Source: Shinisaurus crocodilurus
Lineage: Eukaryota > Chordata > Lepidosauria > Squamata > Shinisauridae
DNA length: 64,000 bases
Assembly (NCBI GenBank): GCA_021292165.1
Contig: CM037880.1
Coordinates: 181,929,085-181,993,084, forward strand
Direction of reading: 5' to 3'
The notes under the pieces are model-generated. The model searched no databases and was not told the origin of the DNA. It saw only the letters and a program-made list of their open reading frames with translations. The translations under genes were made by a program, and so were the position numbers. Each line of letters opens with the position of its first letter. Position 1 is the stretch's first letter. Positions 31,243-42,396 of the stretch are shown piece after piece.

Positions 31243-31667
31243 GATCAATGAGCATTCATTTCTAGACAAATGTGACCACCACCAATCTGTTAAGAAACAC
31301 ATAATTGAGAAGCACAAAATTCTCTATTGCTCTATGTCTGTACATGTGCATGTGTGTATGTCTTTGAGTCTCCCTCCCTCCCTGTGTGGAAATGAAAATA
31401 CAGGAAAATGTGGCTTTTGTATCAATAACCTTGTTTCAGGTCCCCAAAATAGGCTTTCCAATCTTCCACTGAAGGGACTAGGTTGGTGAGGTTGTGGAAT
31501 GGGGTGGGGGAAATATGAAAACAACTTTCTGGGTGAAATATATGTAAAAATATTCAGCTTTCTGTGCACTTCAGTCTGAGTTACATCTTTCATTCAAGTA
31601 AAATCACTCTCAGGCTGCAATCCTATACACTCTGTCCTGGGAGTATGTCCCATTTAACTCAATGGGT

Positions 31668-31784
31668 TTGATTTAGACTTAGTCATACTTAAAGTAGACC
31701 CATTGAAATCCATGGGGCCAACATTAGCCATGAGTAAGTTAAGTCACATTGATTACAACATGACTAAGTCTTTATCCAATCCAA
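31668..31784. mobile_element. Foldback MITE of the 'GACTTAGTCA' family
   Basis: 'TTAGACTTAGTCATACTTA' and 'GTAGACCCATTGAAATCC' pair imperfectly with 'ATGACTAAGTCTTTATCC'. The family is shared with 44358 and 57044. It is directly preceded by a worn piece of the 23953-type MITE (31614-31667). Confidence 0.65.
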
Positions 31785-32494
31785 TGGGGCATACTACCAA
31801 GTGGACATGCATTGGATTGCACTGTTACTTGCTCTAATGAGAATGAACATTCTGTAAATTTGTAGTCAACCCTATAATTGGGATGTTCTGAAGGAATTTT
31901 TCTGGTTTAAGAAAGATTTGAGAAAGCCCATTCAGCTTCTTGTCAGCTAGAATTCCCTACTCAACAATGTCCAGATCTGAAGAAAGTCAGCTTGGGAAAG
32001 TGAGATGCTTTTTGTCATTTTATTGATGTTGCCTGTACAGTTCAAAGGGAGTTCTGCTATTTTGTGATCTCTAATTTATGCAGAAGATTTCTGTCTTCGC
32101 AGCACTTTTCTACACATTCGTCCAGTCTTGTCCTGGCTAAAAATCTAAAAAACTTCAGAGGCTGCTGTTGGAGCAGAACAAAGGAACCAGAATCAATTTC
32201 ATTTTCTAAAAACAGCCTAAATCCTCAAGGTTGTGGTTCATTTGAAAACAGCATCTTGTCCATGACTTGTCCTTCCTGAAATGGACAGGTATTTTGCTTT
32301 CACTGATCTGCTACTCTCGTTCTTGATTCTCTTGTCTTGGCACCTTCTGTTAATAGAACTGGGAACTGAGAAGCAGCAGAAAACCACAAGGCCAGTTTGA
32401 GATAATTTACCAAACTATGGGCACAATGACTTTACCACCCCCCCAAAGAGAAAGGAAAACAGCTGTGTGTAGATGAGCAGTGAGTCAATCTAGG
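31785..32494. other. No gene seen
   Basis: The frame at 32064-32279 has no known domain. No repeat is recognised apart from the hAT-like half element starting near 32495. Confidence 0.5.
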
Positions 32495-32580
32495 GCTGCC
32501 TGAGGATGATGGGAGTTGTGGTCCAACACATCTTGAGGGAATCCAGTTGGGGCAGGTTGATCTTGGACATAATTTGGAGA
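32495..32580. mobile_element. Half of a hAT-like MITE
   Basis: 'GGATGATGGGAGTTGTGGTC' and 'AACACATCTTGAGGG' is the right half of the family at 1285 and 57923. Confidence 0.55.
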
Positions 32581-32884
32581 TGGGGGGTGGAAATGTCTGT
32601 TCCTCCTTCCCTGTGTTCTTCAGACAGCACTGACATTGTTGGAGGAGACTGACATGTCCTGATCAACACCATGCAGCCAGTCCTGGCAGTGCAGCTACAG
32701 GAAACACAGTGGTGAGAAAATCCACATGCTTCTGTTCCTCCTCCCTGAAATTAGCTGTGAAAAGGTTATCAGTGCCGAAAAAGGCTCCTTTTAGTTAGCA
32801 GGAAAGCATAGGTAAGAGATGGGTGATTTCCAGAGGCTAGATTTGGCTCATAAGGTACCAACTGCCCACCCCAGGGATGTAGGT

Positions 32885-33057
32885 GCCTGTGGCTCACGCT
32901 GGCTCAGCTTGTCTGAGTGTGGAAAGCTAAGCAGGGTCAGGCCTGGTTATTACTTGGATGGGAGACCCCTCCTCTAGTTTCCTGCATTGAGCAGGGGGTT
33001 GGACTTGATAGCCTTGAAGGCTCCTTCCAACTCTATGATCTATGAAATCTATGATTG
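32885..33057 (+). mobile_element. Chimeric SINE: 5S rRNA head, CR1-like tail (copy 1 of 4)
   Basis: The head 'AAGCTAAGCAGGGTCAGGCC' and 'TACTTGGATGGGAGACC' matches the internal control region of 5S rRNA (A box, intermediate element, C box) with only a few changes. The 3' part 'GGGGTTGGACTTGATAGCC' and 'CCTTCCAACTCTATGATC', ending in ATCTATGAA-type repeats, is the kind of 3' end recognised by CR1 reverse transcriptase. A SINE transcribed by pol III from a 5S-type promoter and copied by CR1 is inferred. Confidence 0.85.
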
Positions 33058-33177
33058 CACTCTAAAATTACATGTGCCTGAAGTCTTCTCATGCTTATAT
33101 ATCAAGTCTCCCTCATTCTGATAACCTGATCATTCTGAAAAGGCATCAGAAATGGCTTCCCACATGCTGAGAGTGGA

Positions 33178-33355
33178 GGCCAGTGGCTCCAATGTCAGTA
33201 GGGCAGTATCCACTCTGAGTTTCAGTCTGAACTTTTAAGGAGCTATCTATGGTGCTGAATCATATCCCCAAAATAGGTTCAACATCATGGATAGCTCCTT
33301 TAAAGTTCAGGCTGAAACCCAGAGCGGATACACCACCCCACTGACTTTGGAGCCA
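33178..33355. mobile_element. Palindromic MITE
   Basis: 'CCAGTGGCTCCAATGTCAGT' pairs with 'ACTGACTTTGGAGCCAC'; 'GAACTTTTAAGGAGCTATC' pairs with 'GATAGCTCCTTTAAAGTTC'. The centre 'ATGGTGCTGAATC' and 'TTCAACATCATGG' resembles the centre of 51203-51421. The class is unknown. Confidence 0.75.
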
Positions 33356-33469
33356 CAAACTACTAGCATGAGTAACCACCATTTTGCAAAATGAATAAGG
33401 GAAGGAAGGACATCAACCCCTAGGTTTCCTTACTTCTATCCTGCACACTACTGCCAAAAATATTTGCCT

Positions 33470-34330
33470 CCCTTTGCTCTGATTACTTGATGCCCCTTCT
33501 TAAATTCCTACACTGGTTTCCAGTTTGCTCCCACATCCAACACAAGATCTTAGTTCTTGCCTTCAAACCCTGCCATGTCTCCCCCCCTTCCCTTCTCTCT
33601 CCACTGATATATCCCTGCCCACAACTGTTGTTCCTCAAGCTCTATCATCCTCCATCATCTGAAGGACTCCTAATCCTTCAAAAGACTCTGCCCTTCCTTC
33701 TTTGCTGCCCATATGCTTAGAACTGCCTCCCAAAAAACCTGTGTGATGCCACCTCCCTCCTGAAAATTTGCCTTTTCCATCAAGACTTTGGCACGACCTC
33801 CTAACTCTCATGGCCTGCTGTAGTAATGGCCACCAATCTGGATGGCTTTGAAAGGACATTGAACAAGTTCATGGAGGAGAATGCTATCAATGGCTACTAG
33901 TCTTGATGGCTATATGCTACCTCCAGTATCAGAGGCAGTATGCCTATGGACACCAGTCACTGGGGGACATGGGCAGGAGGGTGCTGTGGCACTCATGTCC
34001 TGCTTGTGGGTTTCTCACAGGCAGCTGTTTGGCCACTGTAAACAGAATGCTGGACTAGATGGACCTTGAACTGATCCAGCATGGCTCTTCTTTTGTTCTT
34101 ATGTTCTTACATAGCTCAGCCTTTAACTAAGCCTAAGTACATGCAACTAAAACAATCACATATTGCTTCCCTATTTACCCCAGCCTCCATTTCCTTCCCT
34201 TTCTTCTGTTGGTTCTCCCATGGCAAATGTTAGATTGTAAGCTCCTTAGGGGAGGGATCTGCCCTCTTGTACTCTGTAATGTGCCATGCACACTAATGGA
34301 ATAACAACAATTACTAAGAGAAATGTTATT
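33470..34330 (+). mobile_element. L2-like LINE remnant, split by a CR1 end
   Basis: The translated stretch at 33487-33600 reads 'LKFLHWFPV' and 'KILVLAFKPCHVSPPSL', a worn form of the L2-type ORF2 C-terminal block. After a CR1 3' end (33821-34109) the L2-like 3' part resumes with 'CTAAGTACATGCAACTAAAA' and 'AGATTGTAAGCTCCTTAGGG'. No intact frame survives. Confidence 0.7.
33821..34109 (+). mobile_element. CR1 LINE 3' end, nested in the L2 remnant
   Basis: 'TATCAGAGGCAGTATGCC', 'GCTGGACTAGATGGACC' and terminal 'TTCTTATGTTCTTAC' are CR1 3' marks. It lies within an L2-like remnant whose two parts are collinear around it. Confidence 0.85.
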
Positions 34331-34819
34331 CCCATGTGACTAGAGCATGCATGTTCCAAAACAGATGACTTATGTCATTCTGAAAATTATACGGCAAATG
34401 TATAATGCAGTAGCCAATGCAGGTTTCATATTTGTGCTACAAGTTAAGCAGAAGCTGACCATAATCCTCTCCTGAATTGGCTGTAACTCGTTATTAGAAT
34501 ACAAGATCTCTTTAAAAAATATACACCAACTGCACCTAGCTCAAACAACACACAAAAGTATAAAAAAAATAATTGAGACTAGAGGATGTTTCATTACATT
34601 TGACCAATCTGCCTCACATCTTATCTCTTTATGGCCTTGCACATCATCCTAATGTACTTTATTGGACGTAACAGCTCCATATACTTAATATTGTCTCACA
34701 TTGCAATTCAGCAGGTTACAAACAGCCAGGGGAAGACTCTTAATACCATTTCATGCAAGCAATGTGAGATATTATCATTGAAAATTACGAGGGTAAAATC
34801 CCACATGTGGTAACTCACA

Positions 34820-35105
34820 AGAACTGGCCCAACCATTAAGATCAGCCTAGAAGACCATGCTCTGTGCTCCATTGTTGTTAGAAGCTCAGCAAGCAGCTAT
34901 GAGAGGCAAGACCTTTTCTGAAGAAGCTCTGAGATTATGGGATGCCATCCCAAGGGAGATCTGCCTGGCTGTATCTTTGCTTGCCTTTTGAAAGGCAGTT
35001 CAAAAGGGTATTTCAGCAGGCGTTTGGCTTTTGATTGATTACCGTCCATATGCTACTCTGCTGATGCTGCTATCTGGGTTATATCTTGTTTTAATATATC
35101 ATGAT
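34820..35105 (+). mobile_element. LINE remnant with RT C-terminal block
   Basis: A frame near 34895 reads 'RGKTFSEEALRLWDAIPREI', a worn version of the 'RRAFSVAAPTLWNSLP' block of L2-type ORF2. No boundaries can be set reliably. Confidence 0.5.
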
Positions 35106-35115
35106 GATGTTAATA

Positions 35116-35709
35116 GGTTGGATGCAGATTTAGTCAAACTTAGAGTAGACCCAATAAAAAAAATGGGACTTAAATTTATTGGGATGGAGGGAGAAATGCT
35201 ATGGCTCCCTAGACAGTGTCTGAGAAGCCATAGGATATTTTTGATTTCCAGCTCCGACCTCAGAGCTGGGAATTGGAGTTCTTACGCCCCCCTCCCCTCA
35301 CAGCTGGCATAGAAAGAGCCATGCTGGCTGCCTCTCCGAGGTCAGAAATGCAACTTTGGGGAGAGAGGAAAGAGGGCATTTCAGTGGGCAGGGAGGGGAG
35401 CACACTGGAGAGGCCAGGATATGACCTATCCTGAGGCCTCTCCAGCCTCCTTCCCTCCACCTCCAACACACCCTAGCTAGATGGGCAAAAAAGCCCATCT
35501 AGCGAAAATGCAGGGCACAAGGATGGGGAAGCAAAGATCACCTCTGCCGCTCCTCCTGCCCTGCAGAGGATGAGCGTAAGCCTCTGAGTTTGGGGGCTTA
35601 CACCCATTGCCATAGGATTGCGCCCTTATTAAGTTTACTCATAACTAACTCAAGTCCCATTTATCTCAATAGGTCTACTCTAAATATGACTAAATCTGGA
35701 TTCAATCCA
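35116..35709. mobile_element. Foldback MITE holding a second MITE
   Basis: The outer parts 'GATGCAGATTTAGTCAAAC' and 'GAGTAGACCCAAT' on the left mirror 'AATAGGTCTACTCTAAATAT' and 'GACTAAATCTGGATTC' on the right. This is the 44358-type MITE cut in the middle by the element at 35181-35625. Confidence 0.75.
35181..35625. mobile_element. Palindromic MITE, inserted, relative of 5436
   Basis: The right end 'CCATAGGATTGCGCCC' is followed by TTA. The interior, read in reverse complement, is collinear with 5436-5550 and 6394-6789. It includes the internal palindrome 'GATGGGCAAAAAAGCCCATC' and 'CCTCTCCAG' blocks. The left end is diverged. Confidence 0.7.
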
Positions 35710-37799
35710 GTACGTTTTATCTTTTCTATTTCATTAGGTGTCATTTTTTAACTGCTTTATTTTATATTGAACCGTGTACGACAACTACATTGAAAACAAC
35801 AACAATATTCACAGTTCTCATTAGGTGTTCCTAAATAATAATTTGATTTGAATTATCCCCCACCTTCCAATAGGGTGGAAGCAAATGGTTGTAGTGTTAG
35901 CAAATACTATTGTTAGAAAATAGCAATTGGTTGTTGACTTGATTAATAATGTTTGGAGAAACTTCCTAATGGTGAGAACTGTTGAACTGGAACCAATTGC
36001 CTCAGGTGGGCTGTTCTTTACTGGAAGTATTTCAGCAGAGGCCCATCCATCAGAGATGCTGAAGTTGCATCCTGTGTTGCAGATTCTGATTCATTTCATT
36101 TTCAATGATACCAAGAGGGTTGCTCTACAATGGTGTTGTTTGTGACTCCTTCCAGTATGGCTGATACTACAATTTTGAGAATGCATCTTGTGAGACTGTG
36201 AGCATCAGAGTGACCACTACAGTAATGTTCTCTTTCAGAGAAATTAGTGACTCCACTCTATGAAAATATGTGGAGGTCCTGCATAAAGCTCATAGATTGG
36301 CAGGTAATGGCTCTGGCCAGGATTGCTTTTGTATGGCTTCAGTTGGTGTGCCAGTCATGCCCTTTCCTAGCAAAAGGTACAAATGGGTTTCTTTTTCACA
36401 TTATCTCATTCATTATCCCATTCACTCATTTGTGCTGGGATGGGAGGCAGGCAAATCAGCTATCAAAAGCAACAATTATTGTAGGGGAAAACGGAATTCA
36501 TGCAACCAACATTTATACAAACTGTTGTGCAATCCATATGGCAGAGTGAGATAGGAAATCATAGAAGGTTCATTCTGTAACTCAAATTGTAAAGGATCAT
36601 GAAGAAAACTACTTCCTCAACAAAACAAAACAAAACCCCCAGAGATTACTTTTTTGTTGAAGGCCATTCCTCTTTAGTAACTAGTGAAGAAAAATGGGAG
36701 ATGAGAGATGAAATATACAGGACTATACGTAATAACTTACTATGATATCAAGTCCCATTTATTTCAATTGATTGAAAGGGCACAGAAATAAAGCCTGAAA
36801 CTGTTCGCGGTGTTGCCAGAAGCAGATTGACAGGCACATGTTGCCTTGCACCTATCTCCTGTACGCACACCTTTGCAACACATGCTTAGGCTGTCATGCC
36901 AATAAAATATATATATCATCATAACCTGCTCTGCACCTCACAGCTGACTTTTGATGGTCATAAATTGTCAATAATCTACTTGGGACAAGCAGACCATGTT
37001 TGAGTGCCCATATGAGAATGTGGGAAAACTGTGATGCAATGAAGAATTTCTGCAGTTTGCAGATTGTTAGGAAGCCTAGACATGAGGGAGAAGGCAGGCC
37101 AACCATGTCTTGGGTGCATAGGATGGAGATGCACTCTCTGACTAATGGTAGCAATTCCAGGGCCACAGTTTTTCATACACTTTGTGCTCCATATCATGCA
37201 TTTGAGGATATGTGTGAAGGGCAGCATGCATGCTTCCACTGAAATCTTCTGGAAATACACTGAGATTTAATACATGTCTGAAAAGAGAAGCCATAGGAAA
37301 AGCAGTTGGACTTAAGCCTAAATTGATACATTTAGGACTGAGCTGTAAGTGATGACTGGTGAGGTATGCTTATGTGTGCAGGTGTGGAAGGACAGTCTGA
37401 AAACAGTCTACTTGAGTTTGCAAGTTGAGGGTTCCCTACGCACCCTAACTGAGGGTAAATATGTGTGTCAAGGTAACGTCACACCTATTATGTAATTGAA
37501 TAGGGAGTGGGCCCATGTGCACTCTATATATTTTATAGTATTTAAGTGGGAATATGTCTGTATTGTGTCTTGAAGTGTTTTATGTATACATGCCCAGAAA
37601 TAGAAGAATTATTAACACCCATTCCTATTCATGTTTAAATGGAAGTTACTTCCATTAAATTCAATAGGGATTGTTACTGACAAAGAGAGGTCAATTGTAT
37701 GTATCTTTGAATTGTTCCCTGAGAAATGTGTGACTCACAAACTACTGCTTAATTTCTAAAATGAAGGGTGCTATGATTAAAAGCTGTCCCAAACTTCAG
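35710..37799. other. Intergenic, 2.1 kb, no gene recognised
   Basis: I see no confident repeat or exon. The frames at 35927-36549 and 36894-37260 lack domain features and splice context. A fragment around 37615-37680 has half-palindromes of the short foldback type ('TTACTTCCATTAAATTCAAT'). Confidence 0.45.
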
Positions 37800-38035
37800 G
37801 GCTGTCCCAAGACATTTTACAGACTGAGGCAAAGAACAAGATGGCTTCCCCTCCCATTCTTTGTACAGATGTATCTTTCTATGCTGACTGGACTGACAGA
37901 TGCACCCAAAGACAGCAAGCAGAGCAGGCTACATGGCACACAGGTCTTTCCTCCAACACCTTACTGCCACCTCCCAGCATCTGCTGCTTGAGGCAACTAC
38001 TTCATTCTACCTAGTTGTAGGGCCAGCCCTACTAA
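37800..38035. mobile_element. hAT-like element, diverged
   Basis: 'CAGGGCTGTCCCAAG' at the left and 'GTTGTAGGGCCAGCCCT' at the right form possible inverted ends. The internal 'TGAGGCAACTACTTCATTC' recalls the element at 13682. No target duplication can be defined. Confidence 0.5.
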
Positions 38036-38070
38036 ATTCATGCTATCTAACTTAGGAATCCTTCCTCCTT

Positions 38071-39925
38071 GAATAAGAACATAAGAAAGGCCATGCTGGA
38101 TCAGACCAAGGGTCCATCTAGTCCAGCATTCTGTTCACACAGTGGCCAACCAGCTGCCCACAGGAAACCCACAAGAATTCTTTTTTGTTGGCCTTGATGC
38201 TGCCAGCAATATGCTCCTCAAAATGCTTTTTTGCATCTGTTATTGTCTGCTTGCATCTCCTTTGTGCAAGCTTGTGCTCCCTTTTGTTTTCATCATTTGG
38301 GCAAGACTTCCATTTTCGAAGGAAGCCTTCTTATCTCTAATAGCTTCCTTGACACTGCTCATTAACCATGCTGGAGACCTCTTGGACTTGTTACTACCTT
38401 TCCTAACCTGTGGTATACATTCTATCTGAGCTTCTGTTATTGTGGTTTTGAGTAATCTCCAAGCATTTTGAAGCGAATTAACCCTCTTGACACCCCCTTT
38501 CAACTTCCTTTTTACCAGTTCCCTCATTTTGGAGAAGTTTCCTCTTTTGAAGTCAAATGGGACTGTGTTGAACTTCCCTGGTAATTTTCCACTTAAATAT
38601 ATATTTTACCTGATAGCATTGTGGTAACTGTTTCCAATTGGTTCAACAACATTTACATCTCATACTATGTCCTGGGAGACACCATTTAAGATTAAATCCA
38701 GGTCACCTCCCCTCTGGTTGGTTCCATGACTATCTGTTCTAGGGCACAGTCATTCAGAACATCAAGAAATATAAGCTCTTTGTCATGACTAGAACATGCA
38801 TATATCCAGTCAGTGTGGGAGTAATTGAAGTCACCCATTATTACAACAATTCCTCATTTGGAGGCCTCCCTGATTGCATTTTCCATCCCAAGATCACCCT
38901 GAGTGTTCTGGTCTGGGGGACGATAGCATGTTCCTAGTACTAAATTAGTTTTGGAACCTGGTATTGTCACCCACAGTGCTTCTGTGGAAGAGTCTGCCCT
39001 TTTAGGTTTTCTAGTCTGCTCGACACTATGCTCTCTTTGACGTACAGAGCAGCATCTCCTCCAGTACTCCCTTCCTGGTCCTTCCTATAAACTTTATATC
39101 CAGAGGTCACCATATCCCACTGGTTCTCTCCATTTCACCAGGTTCCTGTAGAGCAACCCCTCTAATATGCCTTTCCCGGTCCTTCCTATAGAGTTTATAT
39201 CCAGAGATGACAGTATCCCACTGCTTCTCTCCATTCCACCAGGTTTCCATAATGCCCACTATATCTAGGTTCTCCTTTAAAACCAGGTACTCCAACTCTC
39301 CTATTTTGGCTTGGGGGCTTCTAGCATTTGCATAGAAACACCTATACATGGTGTCCTTCCCTAATGACTCTGGCATGTGCATCTTCTGCTATGCACATAG
39401 GCCTCTTTGATTGGCTATCTAGTTTCACCATATGCTCATTGCCTATTTCCTTCCCTTCTACATTTGGGCAATCAGAAACATTTTCATTTTTATCCCCTAG
39501 GGATGATTCAATCCAAACCACATGCTTCTTAGCTCCTGTCAGCTTTCCCCCAGTGCTCAGTTTAAAAGCTGCTCTCTGCCATCTTTTTTATGTTTAGCAC
39601 CAGCAGTCTGGTTCCATTTTGGTTCAAGTGGAGCCATCCCTCTTGTACAGGCCTGACTTGTCCCAAAATGTTCCCCAGTGCCTAACAAATCTGAACCCCT
39701 CCTCCCTGCACCACCATCTCATCCACACATTGAGACTGCTCAGCTTCTCCTGTCTAGCTGGCCCTGCTCATGGAACAGGTAGCATTTCAGAGAAAGCCAC
39801 CTCAGTGGTCCTGGATTTCAACCTTCTACCTAGCAACCTAAATTTGGCTTTCAGGACCTCATGGCTACATTTCCCCACATCATTGGTACCAAGATGGATC
39901 ACAACCACTGAACCTCCGTTGTGGA
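38071..39925 (-). mobile_element. CR1 LINE, rearranged, ORF1 end to 3' end
   Basis: On the - strand, 39962-39768 encodes 'VVVIHLGTNDVGK', the esterase-like C-terminus of CR1 ORF1. The endonuclease start lies at 39382-39107 ('YANARSPQAKIGELEYLVL', 'NLDIVGIMETWW'), and 'VVIMGDFNYSHTDW' in the region 38810-38880. A later ORF2 piece is at 38527-38240. The CR1 3' block lies at 38071-38170. Most of the reverse transcriptase is deleted, and the endonuclease carries a 101-bp tandem duplication, so the copy is inactive. Confidence 0.85.
39080..39245. repeat. 101-bp tandem duplication inside CR1 endonuclease
   Basis: 'CCTTCCTATAAACTTTATAT' at 39080 recurs as 'CCTTCCTATAGAGTTTATAT' at 39181. Both are followed by 'ATCCCACTG', 'TTCTCTCCATT' and 'CACCAGGTT'. 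A 101-bp step is not a multiple of three and breaks the frame. Confidence 0.8.
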
Positions 39926-41470
39926 ACTTCAGTATGCTGATGATAATGTGGTCTCCGTACATTCAGAGGATGATCTCCAAACTATCCTAAATGCTTTTGC
40001 AGAAGCATACGAAAAACTTGGTCTCTCACTTAACATCAAAAAAACCAAAGTGCTTCATCAGCAAGTGCAAGCCAATCCTTTGGTGATGCCATCTATCCAG
40101 CTTGGCGGGACAATACTGGAAAATGTCGATCATTTTCTCTATCTTGGCAGCTATCTTTCTGTTACAGCTAACATCGACAGTGAAATCCAGCATCGTCTGA
40201 GCTCCGCAAGTGCCGCATTTTCTCGAATGAAACATAGAGTGTTCGAGGATCGGGATATTTGTAAGAAGACCAAAACACTGGTTTATGAAGCCATTGTATT
40301 ACCAACTTTATTGTATGCCTGCGAAACATGGACTATCTATAAACGTCACTTCCACCTCCTTGAAAGGTTTCATCAACGTTGCCTCCGGAAAATCCTGCAA
40401 ATTACTTGGGAAGATAGGCGAACAAATGTCAGTGTACTGGAAGAAGCAAAGACTACTAGCATTGAAAAAATGATCCTTCAACGCCAACTTCAGTGGACCG
40501 GTCATGTTGTTCGAATGCCTGACTGCCGTCTCCCAAAGCAGTTACTTTATGTTGGGAATGAACAGTCAAAACCTCAAGCCATGCATAGGTGCATGATGTA
40601 ATTGAGACCACAGAGTCTCTGCATCCTAGAGCAGAGACCCTGTGGACATTACCCAGACCTCCTGGTGCAGGATGTGGGTGTAACCAGTCACCTTCTCTTC
40701 CTGCCCCGGGAAAACAGTCGGAGCCATGAAATTGTAGGAACAACATGTCTGAAGATGTAGCCGAGTTGCAGTTCTGAACTTTTCCCAAGTTCAGAACAGG
40801 TCGACTACCATATGATTCCTGCACAACTGTAAATACATTCTTAAGCCTGCCTGTATCCAATCTGCAAGATCTGAGTGAGTAAATTCTGTTTTTAACCTCC
40901 AAAAGACTGTTTGGCTTATTGGTAGTGTAAGGGGGAAACCAGGTGAAGATCCAGCCTGTCCAAAAGGGACAGTCTGTATCAACTAAATGCACAGCCCTGC
41001 TTTAACCAGCAGCTCCGCATGCACACGTTTTTCGCCTGTAGTTGGGTATACTCTGCTGTGTTTGCAAAAGCAAGAGGGGAGAGATAATATATCACAATAT
41101 CCTCTCCCAGGTCTTTTGGCAATCCCCAACACTTTACTCCCAACTCAAGGATGGAAAGCGGAATATCGGTGGTCAATATAAGAGGTTTAAAGATGTTCAT
41201 AAGGCTAATCTAAAAAAATGCAATATAAACATCGAAAACTGGGAAGCTCTGGCCCATGAACGATCTAAATGGAGGTTGGCCTTTCACAAAGGTTCCATGG
41301 ACTTTGAAGAAGCCCGAGTGCAAGGTGAAAGGGAGAAACGTGCTAAGCGAAAAGCACATCAAATGAATCCTTTACAGGACCATCTTCTATCTGGTAACCT
41401 GTGTCCTCACTGTGGGAAGCTGTGTGGATCTAGAATTGGCCTCCACAGTCACTTACGGACCCATCGCTAG
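39926..41470 (+). pseudogene. RTE-like reverse transcriptase, C-terminal half
   Basis: The frame 39926-40549 carries 'QYADDNVVSVHSEDDLQ' (RT catalytic motif), 'LYLGSYLSV', 'TLLYACETWTIYKRH', and 'LQWTGHVVRMPDCRLPKQL'. After the LTR the same protein continues with 'LKDGKRNIGGQYKRFKD', 'KANLKKCNINIENWE', and a C-terminal zinc-finger-like 'CPHCGKLCGSRIGLHSHLRTH' (two Cys, two His). Codon phase is kept across the insertion when the LTR and one 5-bp repeat are left out. The endonuclease and N-terminal RT are missing. The uninterrupted coding phase on both sides suggests a young LINE copy before the LTR arrived. Confidence 0.85.
40550..41131. mobile_element. Solo LTR with perfect 5-bp TSD, inside the RTE-like LINE
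   Basis: The 582-bp segment begins TGTTGGG and ends CCCAACA, the short inverted TG...CA ends of an LTR. It is flanked by CTTTA on both sides (40545-40549 and 41132-41136). It has no internal region, so it is a solo LTR. It is unrelated by eye to the LTRs at 5555 and 24089. Orientation cannot be fixed, since no clear AATAAA was found. Confidence 0.85.
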
Positions 41471-41551
41471 AATTTTCTTTAGAATTTCCTCCTTTTATCC
41501 CGGAAGACAATCTTACTCGGTCACGAGTGATCGCCTGATGATGATGATGAC

Positions 41552-42348
41552 CCCACACCCATGCTGGCTTTCTAGCTTCATAACTGGTGGTGGTGGTGGT
41601 ATTATTACTACGAAGACGACTACTACTACTAATATTATTATTGGGTTTGTTTACCTGGAAACTAAGCTGTTTACTAGGAGAAGGTGGGGAATTTACATAT
41701 GTATAGTTTTTTTTATTTATAGTTATTTGTTGAGAGTTACTTACTGTGAGAAGGGAGGGAAGGGTGGCCGGGTGACCGGCCAGATGGGCGATTAATAAAT
41801 ATAATAAATAAATAAATAAATAAATCTACTGCCCTGGCCTCCTTGCCCTATTGCTAAACTCACATGGGTGCTTAACTCAACACTTTGTCACTGGGGCTCC
41901 TCACCTCATGCTTGGAATCTGGTTATTGAATTAAGTCTCCAGATGCTGGTAATTTAACTAATTTCTTTACCAGGTTATATACAGCTCCCTGGCAGGGACT
42001 CTAACACAGGCCTGTAGCAGGATTTCTTCTAAGGTAAAGGTTTAGAGGCAGAAGAGGCTGGGCTGTCCTTAAGGGGACAGTGCACAATTCATTGAAGCTG
42101 ACTACAACACACTTCCAATCTCATTTGGGGTGGAAGGTGGAGTTATGATCGTTCAATAATAAGAAAAAGGCACTCTGCACATGGTAAAAAAAACACCCTT
42201 ATTCTTTCACATGTCCCTTGATAATAGAAACAAGATCTGGGGCTAAAATTTAGCAGTCGCTGCAGGATTGCCACAGTACTCATAGTAACCCCAGATAATT
42301 CTATGTTTTTCAGTCACATATTGGATTTTAAAATATTGAAAAGTTTTC
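41552..42348. other. No gene; short L2-like tail inside
   Basis: At 41760-41825 'GTGACCGGCCAGATGGGCGA' followed by (AATA)n is the 3' tail of the L2-like LINE at 17247 (+ orientation here). A (TGGTGG)n and ACTACTACT-type simple repeat lies at 41585-41640. No exon is seen. Confidence 0.6.
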
Positions 42349-42364
42349 TCTGTCTCTGTCTCTG

Positions 42365-42396
<32 letters not shown>

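Larger units (their letters stand above)
39926..41551 (+). mobile_element. RTE-like LINE, 5'-truncated, split by an LTR
   Basis: It begins abruptly against the CR1 at the RT 'YADD' motif and ends after ORF2 with a (ATG)n-type microsatellite tail at about 41535-41551, as RTE-group LINEs often do. An LTR (40550-41131) interrupts the ORF. The clade call rests on the C-terminal protein pattern and tail type; a related clade cannot be excluded. Confidence 0.75.

Noticed and set aside
32885..33057. 5S rRNA gene or pseudogene
   Set aside because: Only the internal promoter region matches. The 3' part of 5S is replaced by a CR1-like tail in all four copies, so this is a SINE.
36894..37260. Overlapping ~90-codon frames, with 'EGEGRPTMSWVHRMEMH' vaguely like a LINE C-terminus
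   Set aside because: The similarity is too short and lacks the flanking RTE or BovB blocks; left as unassigned intergenic sequence.
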